A stretch of DNA of 64,000 nt, taken from assembly GCA_014898425.1 (NCBI GenBank), contig RCSZ01000012.1:434001-498000 (forward strand). The letters run 5' to 3'. A program made the translations under genes and the position numbers. Origin of the DNA: Botryotinia globosa (taxonomy: Eukaryota > Ascomycota > Leotiomycetes > Helotiales > Sclerotiniaceae). This document shows, piece after piece, positions 1 through 14,306 of this stretch (position 1 is the first letter of the stretch; each line of letters begins with the position of its first letter). Under the pieces are notes generated by a model. The model saw nothing but the letters and a program-made list of their open reading frames with translations. It was not told the DNA's origin and did not search any database.

Positions 1-550
1 CTTTCGAGCTTGGAATTCGTCTCGAGGCAGCGCGTCCATCAACTCTGTATCATGTGGACTCGCTCGTTTTGGCAATGGAAATTTTGGACTATCCAAGTAA
101 ACCTTCTTGTAATGGTCTCGAACCTCTTCTTTAGTTCGGAACCCTCCAATGTGATCTGCGATATCTGCCCACGAACCCAAGCCATATATCTCACAGCCTT
201 CCAATAAAAGTAGTTCTTCATCTGCCCCCCAATCAGGTTCGTAAATTGGCACCGAGTTTTGTTCAATAACTCTAAATGGGTGAGTGGCAGGTTGATGCTG
301 TGAGGAGGATTTGCCGTCGGAGAAACATTGTACACATAGGTCGTATTCATTGCAAGCAGAGTGGGCGCATCGAATCCGGACCTGTAATTGGGGAGAGAGT
401 TAGCTATGGGACAATTACGCGGGGTGACAGATCGGATATTGATCAAAAAGTACATACGGTATTCGTGACATCTGCTGAACACATATCACAGACATACTTA
501 ACACCGCCTTCACCCCCTCTCATTGCCGTCTTCTTGCGAATGATCCCCAT
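1..550 (-). CDS. ada2: SAGA/ADA transcriptional adaptor ADA2 (5' part, C-terminus beyond window edge)
   Basis: The protein is the adaptor that couples the GCN5 acetyltransferase to activators in SAGA/ADA complexes in the nucleus (family knowledge). Exon 1 is 550-458 and exon 2 runs from 381 off the window at position 1; the intron 457-382 begins GTATGT and ends CAG and keeps phase 0. The N-terminus is basic ([15 protein letters not shown]) and is followed by a ZZ zinc finger with paired cysteines (CDMCSAD at about residues 21-27, [16 protein letters not shown] after the intron). A SANT/Myb-like segment follows, including [19 protein letters not shown], then the [11 protein letters not shown] stretch. 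158 residues are visible and the reading frame is still open at base 1, so the rest of this roughly 500-residue family lies outside. The start is the only methionine ahead of the ZZ finger with this conserved leader. Confidence 0.95.
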
Positions 551-1180
551 TGTCAAGGTGGATGTGAATATTTACTTTGCGCCACGATTGATCAACAAAT
601 GGAGATGACAGGATTGAGACTTGTTTTTAGATTGAATTGTATTGTGATCGAATGAGCGTAATTATTTCTTTGATGGAATTATTCCTCAAATTAATAAGAA
701 GGATTAAAGTTGTTACGGTGTTGATGAGTTTGTGAAGGGGAGGTAGTTTGATCAATGCGATGAGGTTCCAAGAGTGGGTCCATGGATTACAGATGTGGCT
801 CGACAAGGCTCCTGATATCAGTGAGGTGATAGCTGGAGCCTCGGGCTAGGTATGTACCGGGCTGGGTAGGTAACGTTGGAACCCGACTCAGATGAGAGGC
901 ACCAGCCACATTAATAAGTGAGGCTGACCTCGACACGTGCCCAGGACTCAAGATAGAGGGCACTTGCACGTGACTACGGAGATGGTTATCAATTCATCAA
1001 TTCATGCATGCTAGGTAGAGAGATGATGGTTCATCCTACCAGAATCCAATCTAAAAGGCAAATAAGAGTTTCATATACGAGATACGAGTATCTACAAAGT
1101 ACTCTTTCCAGAGTCCATGGTGACTGGTACGTACTTGCTACTCATAAGCCAGTCACTCATTTTATCGTGATTCTAAGGCC

Positions 1181-1182
<2 letters not shown>

Positions 1183-1215
<33 letters not shown>
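1183..1215. repeat. (GA)n microsatellite
   Basis: An uninterrupted GA dinucleotide run of about 16 units in the leader region of the kinase gene. Confidence 0.95.
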
Positions 1216-1217
<2 letters not shown>

Positions 1218-1285
1218 TGAGTGATATATATGTTATTGTTACATCTTTAGAATCTTTCATTGTAAAGAGTATCTAGTATTTAATA

Positions 1286-1378
1286 CCTACTACTTACTAT
1301 CTACTACTTACTATCTACTATCTACCACCTACCACCTACCACCTACCACCTACCACCTACCACCTACTACCTACTACC
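1286..1378. repeat. Imperfect CTACCAC/CTACTAC minisatellite
   Basis: The tract begins with CTACTACTTACTAT-like units and becomes a regular array of 7-bp CTACCAC units. A shorter stretch of the same motif recurs near 1579-1620 in the same leader. Confidence 0.85.
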
Positions 1379-1747
1379 GACCCATCGATCGATTAATCAC
1401 CATACGAGTCTTTGCCTTGACTATCAATCGATTTTGGCGGGGCAATCGCCTGTGAGCACTTGTTTGAAGCTAATAAATCCTGACCGCAACGCACTGAACG
1501 AACGAACACTTTCCTGTCAATCCCTCGAAGAAATCCCGATATCTACTTTTACTCCTCATTCATTAATTCCCATCGACCATCTACCACCACCTACCACTTA
1601 CCACTTACCACCTACCATCTACCTTCTCTCAACATACGCATACAACATCAATTCCCAATCTCATTACACAGAAATCCTACAACTCATCCTTCTTCCTACG
1701 ACACGACCCCCTCTCCTACCGATACAATTTTGTTCCCCATCCCCAAG

Positions 1748-3970
1748 ATGTCGTCTTGGAATATCACCAAGAGTGAGTTAAATTCAATTACAATCAATTC
1801 TTTACACCTCAATCTTGAAACCACTCAGGTCTACCTCCTTGAGCTAAATCTTATTGTTGCCTACCAACCCAACGTCACTTCGGAGATGTCTATTGCGCTT
1901 TAAATCGTCCAAAGCGAGCGAGCATATGAAATGGTCTTGTCACTAATCATCTCTATCCATTTTTAGAGCTCAAAGAGACGCATCTTGGTCCCCTAACGTC
2001 TACCTTCTCTCGAACCCCATCTTCACAAACCCTGAGGGAATCATCCAAAGATGAGAAATCTGGCACACCAAGTCCGGCACCATCCATCAACGATAATGGA
2101 ATAGGTATGCGCACATCTTTAATTTGGCCCTCGAAAAAGTATACTGACGGTGAAAGCTGCTTCCGAAGCCATAGCCTCTCAACCACAATCCGCTCCTCGA
2201 CCGGGCATTCTCATCGTTACTCTTCACGAAGGAAGTGGATTCTCTCTCCCAGATCAATATAAACAAGTCTTCAGCAATCACACACAGAATTCATTATCTG
2301 CGGGAAATGGCTTTGGGGTTGCAGGTTCAGTACGTTCCGGGGCTTCAAACCAGGTCTCTGGATCTTATTCGAATATGAGGCCACAAACATCTGGAGGTGG
2401 AATTCAAGTGCCTACTAACCATGGTCGTATTTCCTCAAAATACCTTCCATATGCCTTGTTAGATTTCGATAAGATGCAAGTTTTTGTCAATTCAGTTGCA
2501 GGATCCCCTGAAAACCCCCTGTGGGCTGGAGATAATACTCAATATAAGTTTGATGTTTCAAGAGTTACCGAATTAGCAGTTCATTTATATCTTCGAAACC
2601 CAAATGCGCCTCCGGGATCTGGTCGAAGTCAAGATATTTTCCTTGGTGTTACGCGCATCAACCCTCGATTCGAAGAAAAGCACAAATACGTCGAAGACCC
2701 CAAGTTGGGAAAGAAAGACAAGGAAAAGGCCGCTGCGGAATTTCAACGAAGGGAGAGCACATTGGGACAGAGTGGACCGGAATGGTTGGACGTCCAATAT
2801 GGTACTGGAAAGATTCGCATTGGAGTCGAATATGTTGAGAATAGAACAAGAGCCTTGAAGATTGAAGATTTCGACCTCTTGAAAGTGGTTGGAAAAGGAA
2901 GTTTTGGAAAGGTCATGCAAGTCAAGAAGAAAGATACCCAACGAATTTACGCCCTCAAGACCATTCGAAAAGCTCATATCATTTCACGATCAGAAGTCGC
3001 ACACACGTTGGCAGAAAGATCGGTCCTTTCTCAAATCAACAATCCGTTCATCGTTCCTCTCAAGTTTACTTTCCAATCACCCGAAAAGTTATATTTCGTC
3101 TTGGCATTTGTCAACGGTGGTGAGCTTTTCCATCATCTTCAAAAGGAATCTCGCTTCGACATCAATCGTTCAAGATTTTACACCGCCGAACTACTTTGCG
3201 CTTTGGAATGTTTACACGGTTTCAACGTCATTTATCGTGACTTGAAACCAGAGAACATTCTTTTGGATTACTCGGGTCACATTGCACTTTGTGATTTTGG
3301 CTTGTGCAAACTTGACATGAAGGATGAGGATCGCACCAATACCTTCTGTGGAACTCCCGAATACTTGGCACCAGAATTGTTGATGGGACAAGGTTACACC
3401 AAGACGGTTGATTGGTGGACCCTCGGTGTCTTGCTCTATGAGATGTTGACTGGTTTACCTCCTTTCTATGATGAGAATACCAATGAGATGTACCGCAAGA
3501 TTCTGAGCGATCCCTTGAACTTCCCTGGTCCTGAAATTGTTCCACCTGCTGCTAAGGATCTTTTGCAGAAACTTCTCAACAGAAAACCAGATCTAAGATT
3601 GGGTGCAAATGGTGCATCGGAAATTAAGGCCCATCCTTTCTTCCACAGTATTGATTGGCGAAAGTTACTTCAAAGAAAGTATGAGCCTACATTCAAACCC
3701 AACGTGGTATGTATTTCATTTTGTTTTTTCCCCGATGTTCACATGCCATATACTAATCAAACATAGACGGATGCTCTTGATACCACCAACTTTGATGTGG
3801 AGTTTACCTCGCAAGCACCAGCCGATTCATTGGTAGAAGGCGGACAATTATCATCAACCATGCAAGAACAATTTACTGGATGGTCTTACAACAGACCGGT
3901 TGCAGGATTGGGAGATGGAGGCGGAAGTATTAAAGATCCAAGTTTTGTTGGAAGTGTACAGGATAGATAG
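1748..3970 (+). CDS. sch9: SCH9-type AGC serine/threonine protein kinase
   Basis: Nutrient-signalling AGC kinase of the SCH9 group, acting downstream of TORC1 in characterised fungi. Exons are 1748-1772, 1967-2104, 2157-3706 and 3767-3970; together they encode 638 residues with no frame conflict. The first exon gives MSSWNITK and joins KLKETHLGPL, a leader I associate with SCH9 proteins. Residues about 70-240 form the C2-like region. The kinase domain starts at FDLLKVVGKGSFGKV (glycine loop), then ALKTIRK (lysine), VIYRDLKPENILL (catalytic loop), CDFGLCK (Mg binding) and TNTFCGTPEYLAPE (activation loop, PDK1-type site). The last exon carries a C-terminal extension with FTSQAPADS (turn-like) and the hydrophobic motif FTGWSY. 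The long 5' leader suggests translational or 5'UTR regulation, which cannot be tested from sequence. Confidence 0.94.
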
Positions 3971-4490
3971 ATGGATGACAATTGGGGAAAAAGGGAACTG
4001 GAATTCTGGAAATGACCAGTGGTATGATGATGTGACTTCAACTTTACTCGGGCGTCTTTTCTCTCCAGATAGCAATTCGCATACAGATTGAGGGTTGGAG
4101 TGGTTTCTCTTCTTCACGAACAAATTCTAAGAATATTATCAGATGAGATGAGATGAGACGTTATATGAAAATGGATATTCGTTGTTTTTGTATTCTTCTT
4201 CGGCACTGAAATTAGACTTGGGGAATCACATGAGAGTAGAGCAGAGCAGAGTAGAGTAGAGGCGTTACGAAAGAACTTTGTTGTGGACAAGTGGGTGTGT
4301 GAGTTTGATAGAAAAGAAGGAAGGGAAGGGAAGGGGTTTGAACTTTTTTCAAATTGTAAAATCGAAGGATTTGGTTCTTCGTCAACTCGTTGGGATGTGA
4401 TGATGTGATGTGATGTAATGTGATGTGATGTAATGTGCTTTTATGAATCTTTTTATATATTTATGTATTTATATATCTATATCAGTTGAA

Positions 4491-4614
4491 GTAGGTAGAG
4501 GTAGGTAGAGGTAGGTAGAGGTAGGTAGAGGTAGGTAGAGGTAGGTAGAGGTAGGTAGAGGTAGGTAGAGGTAGGTAGAGGTAGGTAGAGGTAGGTAGAG
4601 GTAGGTAGAGGTAG
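4491..4614. repeat. 10-bp satellite, unit GTAGGTAGAG
   Basis: Twelve near-perfect head-to-tail copies of GTAGGTAGAG. Shorter pieces of the same motif recur at about 4740-4800 (GGTAGGTAGAGATAGA variants) and 13780-13860. Any reading frame through it is a low-complexity artefact. Confidence 0.95.
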
Positions 4615-4655
4615 TGTTGGAACACGTGACTGAGAACGCGTATATAGCTTAGCAA

Positions 4656-4678
4656 TGCCCCCTTCTACGAAGGGGGCA
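4656..4678. repeat. Perfect short inverted repeat (10-bp stem, 3-nt loop)
   Basis: TGCCCCCTTC and GAAGGGGGCA are exact inverse complements separated by TAC. It sits just after the 10-bp satellite. It may be a transcript hairpin or the remnant of a palindromic insertion; no gene end lies close enough to call it a terminator. Confidence 0.6.
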
Positions 4679-4900
4679 GACATAAAATACAATTGAACTT
4701 AATACAATTCCTTAATAAGTCAATCCAACAGGTAGATAGAGATAGAGGTAGGTAGAGGTAGGTAGATAGAGATAGATAGAGATAGATAGAGATAAATAGA
4801 GATAAATTTAAAGATATTAATAAGATTAATAAAATATCGAGATTTGACTCGAGGCTACTCGTAGCTGGATCAGATTTTGAGTTGGATTTTGATTTTGAGT

Positions 4901-5318
4901 TGGGTTTGATCATATATAATATAATATTTAAATATATTAATTAACAAATTATATTATATAATATAAGTCAAGTAAAATATACATCGATTTTTTATACATA
5001 ATCAATTTGAAAGAAAAATTCGATTGAAATGCTTAAAATAAGATTTTTTAAAATCATATGATTTATATTGGATAAAAAATTATATGATGTAAATTATATA
5101 ATTTATATATCTTTTATCATCTATTATAGCTTTTTTCATTCCTTATCGATTAAAGAATACTTTTGAATTTTCTTTACTTTTATTTATTTCAAGAATTTCA
5201 TTGATTATTAAATTAGATGTATAATTTTGATATGATGTTTATATTTATATTAATTAAAAAACGTTATATTATAGAAATATGTAATCCTTGGTCGGATTAT
5301 ATAATTTACTCAACTCTA
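4901..5318 (+). mobile_element. hAT-like short inverted-repeat element (MITE), copy 1, degraded
   Basis: A 418-bp AT-rich element, co-linear with the copy at 5449-5841 over its whole length. It is flanked on both sides by the direct repeat TTTTGAGT (4893-4900 and 5319-5326), an 8-bp target duplication as made by hAT transposases. Its 3' end TACTCAACTCTA differs from the TGCCCAACCCTA end of the other copy only by transitions. The 5' end (TGGGTTTGATCAT) is more diverged. There is no open reading frame, so it is non-autonomous. The orientation follows the other copy and is arbitrary. Confidence 0.8.
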
Positions 5319-5448
5319 TTTTGAGTTGGGTTTGGATTTTGAGTTGGGTTTGGATGATTGGATGATTGGATAATCATGTTGTGGTCGGCGGGTCGGAGTT
5401 GGGTTATAACCATAGGATAGGACAGGGGAGGAGTCGGTCGCTTGTGCT

Positions 5449-5841
5449 TAGGGTTGGGCATATATAATATAATATTTGAACGTATTGATCAACAAATTAT
5501 GATATATAATATTAGTCAAGCAAATTATATATCGATTTTTCCTATACAATAAATTTGAAAGAAAAATCCAGCCGAAATCCTTAAAAATAAGATTTTTTTC
5601 TTGAAATCATATGATTTCATATTATATGATATGAATCATATGATATAAAAATCCATAATAGCTTTTTTAACAACCCATTGAAGAATACCTTCGAATTTTC
5701 CCCGCTTTCATTCATTCTAAGGGTTTGATTGACCATCAAATCATATGCATAATCTTGGCGTAATATTTTATACCAATCAAAAAACGTTATATTATAAAAA
5801 TATGTAATCCTCAGCCGGATTATATAATTTGCCCAACCCTA
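5449..5841 (+). mobile_element. hAT-like short inverted-repeat element (MITE), copy 2, near intact
   Basis: A 393-bp element starting TAGGGTTGGGCA and ending TGCCCAACCCTA, so the termini are perfect 12-bp inverted repeats. It is flanked by the exact 8-bp direct repeat CTTGTGCT (5441-5448 and 5842-5849). The 8-bp duplication and the TAGGG start are typical of hAT-superfamily elements. The interior is AT-rich and non-coding, so mobility would depend on a transposase elsewhere. Confidence 0.88.
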
Positions 5842-6649
5842 CTTGTGCTAGCTAGCTATTTGTTGTTTGTTACATATTTGTTCCGATCCGATGGCTTTCG
5901 GGGTTTATTTTTTTGAGTTTGAGTTTGAGTTTTATGCTTTTTTGGGATTCACCGAGAGAGAGGGGGAGAGGGTGAGAGGGTGAGGAAGGGAAGGGAAGGG
6001 AAGGGGAAGGAAGGGAAGGGAAGGGAAGGGAAGGGGAAGAGAGTCTGGATTGGAGTGGATTGGATGGGATGGGAGTTGGGATGGGAGGAAGGATTTATGG
6101 GGGGAGGGATGGATGATTGGTTTTTGATGGAGGCTTTTTGATCGGAGGTTGGTTGTAAGGTTGTTTGGGAATGGGGAGAGAGAGGAGAGGAGAGGAGAGG
6201 AGGGAGGGAGGAAGAAGGAGAGAGAGAGGGAGGGAGGAGAGAAGAGGTGATGGGATGGGATGGGATGGGGTGAGTAGCTGTAGCTGTAGCTGTAGCTATC
6301 TGGTTTGATTTTGAATCTACCTTTACTGTACCATCTCTCTGTATACGAGTAGATTGACCATCAAAGTTAGATAGATTATCAAAATGTACTCAGGTCTCTC
6401 ACTCAGCTGCATCTCATTCTCCCTTTTTCTTTATCCCCCCATCCATTAGCCTGTGTATCTCGGCTTGGCTATTGGTCGTAATTGAGTGGTTGGGTTGGGA
6501 ATCGGGATGAATGATTATGAGTGGATTGGTATTTGGTTTGGACGTCATTAGCCGTTGGATTTTCATTTGTCGTTGCTTGTTGTTGTTCCGAGTACCTGGA
6601 GGGAATGGGGGTTAGAGCTTCCGCACTATATCCGAATGCATCCAATCCA

Positions 6650-8053
<1,404 letters not shown>

Positions 8054-8219
8054 AATAGAAGAGCTTGGATGAACCCCTCCCTTTTTCCCTCTTTTTTTGG
8101 ATCTGATATTTATATACTTACTGGCATACAAACATATATACGAACATACGAACATACACATATCTAATATCTGTATACATTGAATCTATCAAGTAAAGAA
8201 AGGTATGTTGATATTTTCC

Positions 8220-8224
<5 letters not shown>

Positions 8225-8266
<42 letters not shown>
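8225..8266. repeat. (CT)n microsatellite in the isomerase promoter/leader
   Basis: About 21 CT units, 550 bases upstream of the isomerase start codon. CT tracts are common in promoters of highly expressed ascomycete housekeeping genes. Confidence 0.9.
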
Positions 8267-8272
<6 letters not shown>

Positions 8273-8621
8273 TCCCAAGAATCCATTCAACCTGCATGAA
8301 TGATTGAATGGTGTCACTGCTTTAACCCCACCCCACCCACCTACATAACATTCGACCGACCGAAGTTTCCAGAGTCGAAAGAGAGAGAGATATATATATA
8401 TATATATTATTCCTTCCGTCTACTCCTACTCTAAATTAAACACATATTTTTCCATCTCCATCTCCATCTCCATCTCCAGTTCTTCTTGGTATACACACTA
8501 TCTTAATAAGCTCTCATCTGACAAGAACATCACAGCCGTTCCATTTGCAGACCTTTCGGAGATACTAGGAATACCTCTCTTGTCTTTTCGGAGAATTTAT
8601 TGCTCAAGAGGGAATATAAAG

Positions 8622-8770
8622 GTATGCGTTTCTCTTTTATCTCTTGCTGTTGAACTTGTCATTTCGAGTTATATATCTACATGAACTTTCTGAAGATTGT
8701 CAAATACCCATCACTCATCATTTATCATCATCTAATATTCTTACCTTTATTCTAACTTTATACTCCGTAG
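8622..8770 (+). other. Predicted intron in the 5'UTR of the isomerase gene
   Basis: GTATGC at 8622 follows AAAG, and TAG at 8768-8770 follows a CTAAC branch-site sequence about 17 bases upstream. This stretch of 149 bases would be removed from the leader and leaves the start codon at 8817 unaffected. RNA evidence is needed to confirm it. Confidence 0.5.
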
Positions 8771-8816
8771 TTCCCCCTAAACCTTATCGTCAACAACACC
8801 AATAAAACTTTACAAT

Positions 8817-10568
<1,752 letters not shown>

Positions 10569-11701
10569 ATGAGAACTGGAAGTGATGGGGATTTTACAAT
10601 GTGGTAATCATGAAATATGGACGGAAAGGCAAATGATTTTCTCGATATAGTAAAATGGGGGGGAAGTAAAAAATAGGATGAGGAGATGAATTTGCATCTG
10701 GATATTTGAATGAATATGGATGAATGAATGAATGAATGAATGATGGTTGATTAGTTAAAGATATGATATGGTTGTGAAATAAATGAATATGAATATCAAA
10801 TCATTTTTGAAGTATCAAGTTTCCCGGTGACTTTAGTAATGAATTAATGACTGTCCTTCTCATCCCATCTTGGAAAGATGTAGGTGGAATCTCAAGGATG
10901 ACAGCGGCCGCTAGCGCAAACTTTATTTTACCTCCTGCATGACAACCCATGCCTAATAGGTAGGTAATGTAATGTAATGGAGGATGCGGATTAATTGACA
11001 AGCTTAACTTTTTGATGATGCAAAGTGTTCAGTTCAGATCATCGCCATTGTCACTGAGAGAAAAAGTTTAATGAATGATATACATTCGAGGGGATTTGAT
11101 TTGATTGATTGATTGACTGACTAGAGAGAAATTGTTTTTGTGTGCTAGTTGTAGCTATAGTGATAGGGCGAATAGGGAGGAGGGAGGAATAAGTTAGTTG
11201 ATTGATTGGACTGTGAGTGAGTGAGGTGTTTGTTGAGTTGAGTTTGGTTGGTGGGATTTAGTGGGATTTGGGAAGGGAAGGGATTTGGGGACTTGAGAGG
11301 GTATCTGATCTGGAGTGATTCGAGGGATTGGGAGGCGCGACGGGTACGAGGAGGAAGACGAGGACGAGGACGAGAATAAGAATAAGAACGAGCGACGAGC
11401 TACGAGTAAGGATTTAATATTGGACGGGTTGGAGTTGAGATTGGAAGTGGAAGTGGAAGTGGAATTGGAAGGAAAACGCAAAGCGCAAAGAACACGATTT
11501 GAGATAATTGCGGGATTAGTTGAGACGACGAGGTTACTGCGTTACGAGATTGCGAAGCTTTTTTTTCAAAAGGAGACAAATAATAGGAAAAGGGAAGACG
11601 AGGGAAATACGAGAAGAGGAAATCTACATTGAAAGGAAGAAAGGGAGGAGGACGAATTGAGAGGAGGAAAGGAAAGAATATAAAGAGAAAGGATAATAAA
11701 T
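10569..11701. other. Intergenic region, no gene supported
   Basis: Contains the isomerase 3' region and the upstream region of the next gene. Purine-rich low-complexity sequence at about 11140-11700 (GGAAGTGG, GAGGACGAGGACGAG) produces spurious reading frames on both strands. A GCGGCCGC octamer lies at about 10904. Confidence 0.6.
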
Positions 11702-13399
11702 ATGCGCGTGGTTAATTGGTTGGCGATTGGGATGGGGATTTGGGGAGGAGGCGTGTTTGCGCTGGAGGCGGAGAGGGGAGATAAAGGGTTGGAAGGGGTG
11801 GTGGAGAAAGATGAGGAGAGGCCGCTTTTGCCGAGTTATCATTTTGGGGCGGCGATTGAGGTCGAGTGTATGGAGAGGGATGTGTAAGTTTTTTCTTTCT
11901 TTTTTCTTTTGGATGGATTGGGGTTTTGAGGAGAGAGTGGAGGGTGGAGGGTGGAGGGAAAGGAGGAGGATTGGGAATTTGAGTGGTAAGGAAAAGGGAA
12001 GAGGAGGGGAAGTCTTCGGCACACATACACTCGCAACGACACGAACGCACGCGATTCGCGGAATAATATAATAGAATGGGTATCAGAGATGGAAAGGAGA
12101 AACGGGGAAGAAAAGAGGGAAAGTAGGATACATGATGGACATTCGAGCGCAGCGAGCTTGGGGGTTTGGGGGCTTGCCCCCATGAAGAGAAGCGGAGGTA
12201 TCGGAAAAAGAGGAAGAGCAGATGAGAGATTTAGAGAGTGGGATGAGGAGAGGAAGACATTGATGGATGTGTGAGGATGAGAATACAACTCCGAGCTGTG
12301 CGCGAATACGAATTATGTGTATGCCGAAGACTGCGGTCGAAATAGTGAATGGATTATGAGCAGATTCAAATATTTGGATCTCAAGAGGCTTTTGAGGAAT
12401 TTTGCAGAAGAGAAAGCTAAAGAGTGAGGATGAGAATCTAAGAACTGAAAGCTAACTTTTATGTCAGCGATACAGGAGAACATGTTCAACTAGAAGATAA
12501 TTCTTTGAAATACATACCATTTCCGATATGTAACGAAACGGGAAGACCATTGGAATTAAAGTATGGAGTTGAAGAAGGTTTGTTTTATTTCTCATTTCCT
12601 TTGATTCAAAAGTGGATTGAAAACTGATTATTATTATTTTTGGAACATAGAACTCAACTGTACAATTCCTATAATAACAGATCCTTTCTTTCATCTTCTC
12701 GAATTTTATATTCATTCCGATGCGCCTCTCTCCTGTCGAATTCCTTCTCGACCCGCACCTACTGTTCATCACATAAATAGCTATCCAAATTATAAACAAG
12801 AATATGTTCCTCTTACCTTCGCTCTCTCAGGAACATTACAACTCTCCCATCTTCATATCTCCACTCACTTGAACGTTCTTCTCCATAGCGTCCCAAAACA
12901 TCATCTTCGAAAACATGATTCGGGTGTAATCGATAGTGGAGTAGCATATAGTACTAGTCCATTAAGTCACATTACTGGACCAGCAGCTCTTACAAAAAAA
13001 CTTATTATCGGAGATGAATTACCTCTTAAACTGAGTATTCGTTGGTTTCCAACCCCATTACTCCCGAGAGAAAATGGAAAGGTAGAATGGAATGGGCTTG
13101 GGGGTCATGTGAATTGGATGACCATCGGATATGTCATTGTAGCGTTTGGAGCAGGTGCTACGGTGATGGGGGCTTGGATGGTAGGGTGGGAGGTTCCGAG
13201 GAGGATGAGGGGGTGGAGTGGAAGGTTAGCGAGGGTGGGGGGACTAGGAGGTGCGAATAGTAAGGGCTTGGGAGGGGCTACGCCGTTGGGGTATGGGGTT
13301 AAGGGGGGTGGGTTTGGAGGTGGAGGAGCGGTCGGGAACGGATGGGGATTTGTGGGGGGTGGAAGTGGGAGTGGGAGGGGGGATGGGAAGAGAGATTAG
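11702..13399 (+). CDS. Conserved fungal type I membrane protein of unknown function
   Basis: Exons 11702-11883, 12468-12577 and 12651-13399 join in frame to 346 residues. The N-terminus is a signal peptide (about residues 1-20, ending GGGVFA). The lumenal part has cysteines in ECMERDV and FPICNETGRPLEL, then LNCTIPIITDPFFHLLEFY and APLSCR. A beta-rich stretch follows (LTFALSGTLQLSHLHISTHLNVLLH), then one membrane span near residues 255-280 (WMTIGYVIVAFGAGATVMGA) and a glycine-rich cytosolic tail. I recognise this layout as that of an uncharacterised conserved ascomycete protein but know no function. Intron 1 is very long (584 bases) and contains a GC-rich dispersed repeat; its acceptor has a good branch site (GCTAAC..TCAG). 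A missed small exon inside intron 1 cannot be excluded. Confidence 0.75.
12144..12182 (+). repeat. GC-rich dispersed palindromic repeat, copy 1 (within an intron)
   Basis: Starts CGAGCGCAGCGAGC and ends GGGGGCTTGCCCCCA. The end folds on itself (TGGGGGC/GCCCCCA on the other strand). It lies in intron 1 of the membrane-protein gene, and an inverted copy lies at 14267-14306. Confidence 0.85.
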
Positions 13400-13904
13400 A
13401 GGGTTAGGGTTCGGGATTTGGGGTTAGGGATTAGGATTCAGAGGAGGGGGTTAGGAGATTAGGGTGAAGGGATGGAGAGAGGTGAGATGGGATTGGGTAG
13501 AGTTTATTTGTATCATATTACGTTGTAATTTCTCTGAGAGTAGAAGTTGCGAATTATAGATTCGATCATTGATGATTAATGTGGGTGTGTGTGCGAGAGA
13601 GGGCAAATTCAAATGAGAGAATAGTTTCATTAGGTTCTAGAAGGCAAGGGAAATAAAATTTTCTACTCTTTTTTAACATTTTCTTATTACTCTTACTTAC
13701 GAGTCTCGGGGGGGTTTTTTGGTAGATTATAATACGGTAATATGGTAATACTTGATTGTTTTGTTGTTTCTATCTATGTAGGTAGATGGAGAGGTAAATA
13801 GATAGATAGATAGGTAGATAGAGAGGTAGATAGATAGATAGGAAGGTAGATGAATATCTAATTTTTGTAATATCTTGTTTTGAAATATTCCTTTCTTTCT
13901 TTTT

Positions 13905-13951
13905 TTGAATTTGAATTTGAATTTGAATTTGAATTTGAATTTGAATTTGAA
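13905..13951. repeat. (GAATTT)n hexanucleotide array
   Basis: Seven to eight tandem copies of GAATTT within an otherwise pyrimidine-rich stretch. Confidence 0.9.
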
Positions 13952-14266
13952 CATCAAGTTTATATATATAATCTATAAGATCTCTATATTTATGAGATCT
14001 TAATCTCTTTTATTTTTAATTTGAATAGTGAGTTTGGAATAGTGAAGTTGGAATATCTCTCTCTTTCTTTCTTGTATCTTTTTTTTTGAATTTTTTTTGA
14101 GTCTGGCTCGGACTCGGACTTTGAATATCGAGTTCGACGAAGAGGTGGGGGGAGATCTTGTGTTTTTCTTATTTTGGGGCTTTTGGGGTGTTTGGGTAGT
14201 TTGGGTTTCTTAATGCTGAGTTCTGATGAGATGAGATGTGACATGGTTATAAGATGTGATTAACAA

Positions 14267-14306
14267 TGGGGGCAAGCCCCCAAACCCCCGTTGCTCGCTG
14301 CGCTCG
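14267..14306 (-). repeat. GC-rich dispersed palindromic repeat, copy 2 (inverted)
   Basis: The reverse complement reads CGAGCGCAGCGAGC, then a short variable spacer, then GGGGGTTTGGGGGC and TTGCCCCCA, matching copy 1 at 12144-12182 except for two spacer bases and one added base. The copies are 2.1 kb apart in opposite orientation. Confidence 0.85.

Larger units (their letters stand above)
551..1747. other. Divergent intergenic region between ada2 and the AGC kinase
   Basis: About 1.2 kb with no supported gene. It must hold the ada2 promoter and the promoter and long 5' leader of the kinase. It contains a (GA)n tract at 1183-1215 and a CTACCAC-type array at about 1286-1378. CACGTG hexamers occur near 933 and 968; no binding protein can be assigned. 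Confidence 0.6.

Noticed and set aside
4491..4614. Regularly spaced direct repeats resembling a CRISPR array
   Set aside because: There are no unique spacers; it is a head-to-tail satellite in a eukaryotic genome.
4477..4692. Minus-strand frame made of a repeated Tyr/Leu/Pro/Ser/Thr unit
   Set aside because: A direct translation of the 10-bp satellite; no gene context.
11194..12288. Several overlapping frames on both strands
   Set aside because: Low-complexity purine-rich sequence opens many frames at once. Only the plus frame from 11702 has a signal peptide and splices to a conserved protein.
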